From contig DAOVQI010000034.1 in assembly GCA_030628785.1 (NCBI GenBank), forward strand, positions 1 to 13,974: a stretch of DNA of 13,974 nt, given 5' to 3'. Each line of letters starts with the position of its first letter. The first letter of the stretch is position 1. The position numbers and the translations under genes were made by a program. The stretch comes from Bacteroidota bacterium (GTDB lineage Bacteria > Bacteroidota > Bacteroidia > Bacteroidales > VadinHA17). A model generated the notes under the pieces. The model had not been told where the DNA came from, made no database searches, and saw nothing but the letters and a program-made list of their open reading frames with translations. Shown here piece after piece: positions 12,478 through 13,974 of this stretch.

Positions 12478-13974
12478 TTAATCTTCAATAAGCACAGGAT
12501 CTCCAAAGCCAACTTTTTTCAATGGTTCCAGTTGGGTTTCGGCATCCCCCACAACCACGTAGATCATTTTATCCGGGATGATATATTTCTGTGCCAATGC
12601 TTTATGCTCTTCAAAGGTCATTTTTTTCACAATATCTTCTTCCTTTTTGATATAATCATCCGGAAGATCATAAGCGCTCTTGGTACGCAGCATACCCAGC
12701 AATGCTCCAAGCGTTTCAAACCTTCTGGCATTTGATTTGATTAGGGCGTTTTTCGTGAACTCAAGGTCTTCCTGCGTTATGCCCTCTCTGTATTTTTCCA
12801 TGGATTCTTTAAAGATTTCCACCGACTCAAGTGTTGCATTTGACCGTACACTGGAAGATGCTGAAAACGGACCTACAAGTTTAGACCCTGAAAAACCGGT
12901 TCTTGCTCCATATGTAAAACCTTTTTCCTCACGCAGGATCATATTTACAACTCCGCTAAATGACCCGCCAAGCTTATAATTCATAACCGTAGCAGGGTGA
13001 TAATCATCATCTGTACGAGCCAGGGCAAGATAACCGATCCTGATTACGGATTGTTTGGCCCCGGGAACATCGACAAAATAAATTTTTGAATTCTCAGGTG
13101 TTGGAGGAACTTCAAATTCTGGTATTTCCACTTCTTTAGACTTCCATAATCCATTCAGTTCTTCAAGAGATTTCATTACATCAGCTTTCGATATACTCCC
13201 TGCGATATGAAATCTGGCCACTGCAGGAGAAAAATATTTATTATAATAATCCTTCAAATCTTCTATAGTTATGCTCTCCACAGATTCTTCGTTACCCGAT
13301 ACATTATAAGCCAGTATATGATTTTCTCCATAAAGGATTTTATTGAAGGCATTTGAAGCTAAAAAATTCGGATTAGCCTTGCGTTGCTTTATGGAATTAA
13401 TAATCCTGATTTTAGCCAGGTTAAATTCCTCTTCATCCCATCTGGGTTCAAGGAAAATTTCTTTGACCAGATCAAGTGTTTTTTTGTAATTTCTGGCCAG
13501 GGTATTAACCGAAATGTTAATGGATTGAGAGCTTGTATACATTGAAATAGATGCCCCAAGTAATTCGATTTCCTCTTCAAGTTCTTCCGGTGTTTTATTC
13601 TTTGTACCTTCCATCATCAAATCGCCAACAAGATTGGCTACTCCAATTTTATTCATATCATCCAGCATATGTCCTCCATCAATTACGATACTATACTGAA
13701 CCAGAGGTAGTTCATAGTGTTCAATACCATATACCTTCATTCCATTAGTTAGTTCATCTGTCCATATCCCGGGCAGGGTTATGTCAGGATCAACTCCCGG
13801 AACCGGCTCAACAGAGCGGTCTAACTCGGTAGGAGTCTTTTTTATTTCTTCCTCTTCCGCTTCGCCCAGGACAACCTCTGTTGCTTCAGTAATTTTTTCC
13901 TCAACCACATTAGCCTTCACTGAATTTTCAGCGATCAGATCCAAATGACCTTTTTGAACAAAACTGGTGGCTAT
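12478..13974 (-). CDS. M16 (insulinase-type) peptidase, C-terminal half, 5' end missing
   Basis: The last 498 codons of a gene entering from the high end of the window; the frame is open to the edge and no ATG precedes the conserved part. The fragment starts with a linker rich in Glu (about residues 1-60), which suits a joint between two M16 modules, then a full second module: NGMKVYGIEHYELPLV (about 77-92), a helix NKIGVANLVGDLMMEGT (109-124), and the later LREEKGFTYGARTGFSG (347-363) with the usual R and Y (R348, Y355). In the helix the zinc motif HxxEH is replaced by NLVGD, so this module is the non-catalytic partner; the active HxxEH module should lie upstream. Full proteins of this type are about 900 residues and often periplasmic in Gram-negative bacteria. 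Role: degradation of peptides in a closed chamber. An element shared with the LolA-like gene follows the stop. Confidence 0.9.
   Translation of the reverse strand: MATSFVQKGHLDLIAENSVKANVVEEKITEATEVVLGEAEEEEIKKTPTELDRSVEPVPGVDPDITLPGIWTDELTNGMKVYGIEHYELPLVQYSIVIDGGHMLDDMNKIGVANLVGDLMMEGTKNKTPEELEEEIELLGASISMYTSSQSINISVNTLARNYKKTLDLVKEIFLEPRWDEEEFNLAKIRIINSIKQRKANPNFLASNAFNKILYGENHILAYNVSGNEESVESITIEDLKDYYNKYFSPAVARFHIAGSISKADVMKSLEELNGLWKSKEVEIPEFEVPPTPENSKIYFVDVPGAKQSVIRIGYLALARTDDDYHPATVMNYKLGGSFSGVVNMILREEKGFTYGARTGFSGSKLVGPFSASSSVRSNATLESVEIFKESMEKYREGITQEDLEFTKNALIKSNARRFETLGALLGMLRTKSAYDLPDDYIKKEEDIVKKMTFEEHKALAQKYIIPDKMIYVVVGDAETQLEPLKKVGFGDPVLIED

Overview
The window is AT-rich bacterial DNA of Bacteroidota type, probably an uncultured or environmental Bacteroidales-like lineage; this is inferred from gene content and style. 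Pointers are a GbsR/MarR-like regulator followed by an MMPL/RND exporter, a DUF6599 protein next to a Tat-exported DUF362 protein, a promoter matching the Bacteroidota -7 consensus (TAnnTTTG), almost no Shine-Dalgarno sequences, and long intergenic spaces filled with short 'word' repeats. All nine recognised genes lie on the minus strand, so transcription runs from high to low coordinates. I see no tRNA, rRNA, CRISPR array, transposase, integrase or phage gene.

Layout, in the direction of transcription. (1) 13974-12478: the C-terminal half of an M16 (insulinase-type) peptidase, cut by the window end. (2) 12477-11558: a 920-bp non-coding stretch packed with inverted and tandem repeats. (3) 11557-10403: a secreted P1/S58 (DmpA-like) peptidase. 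(4) 10139-9429: an aspartate/glutamate racemase-family protein. (5) 9276-3484: a probable envelope export locus made of a GbsR/MarR-type regulator, a 12-TM RND/MMPL transporter, a periplasmic LolA-like protein (PF17131 type), then a 757-bp repeat island, then an outer-membrane beta-barrel with DUF1302-like motifs. (6) 3483-2719: a non-coding stretch with GC-rich triloop hairpins. (7) 2718-1: a ferredoxin-fused aldo/keto reductase, a DUF6599 protein and the start of a Tat-exported DUF362 protein that runs out of the window.

How the genes may work together. Regulator, inner-membrane RND pump, periplasmic LolA-like carrier and outer-membrane barrel supply one component per envelope layer, which suggests movement of a lipid or other hydrophobic molecule. 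Related 24-bp palindrome-like sites lie upstream of both the regulator and the pump, consistent with autoregulation and control of the pump. The AKR-ferredoxin, DUF6599 and DUF362 genes form a second likely unit with an iron-sulfur/redox flavour and unknown substrate.

The most unusual material is non-coding: an inverted-repeat-bounded island between the LolA-like and barrel genes, an element shared by the 3' ends of two genes, TTAGGCA arrays directly behind two stop codons, and a 2+2 inverted arrangement of the 14-bp word ACTCGTCTGACCAC. No known defence, CRISPR or secondary-metabolite system is visible. The best candidates for something undescribed are the export locus with its operator pair and the repeat island inside it.
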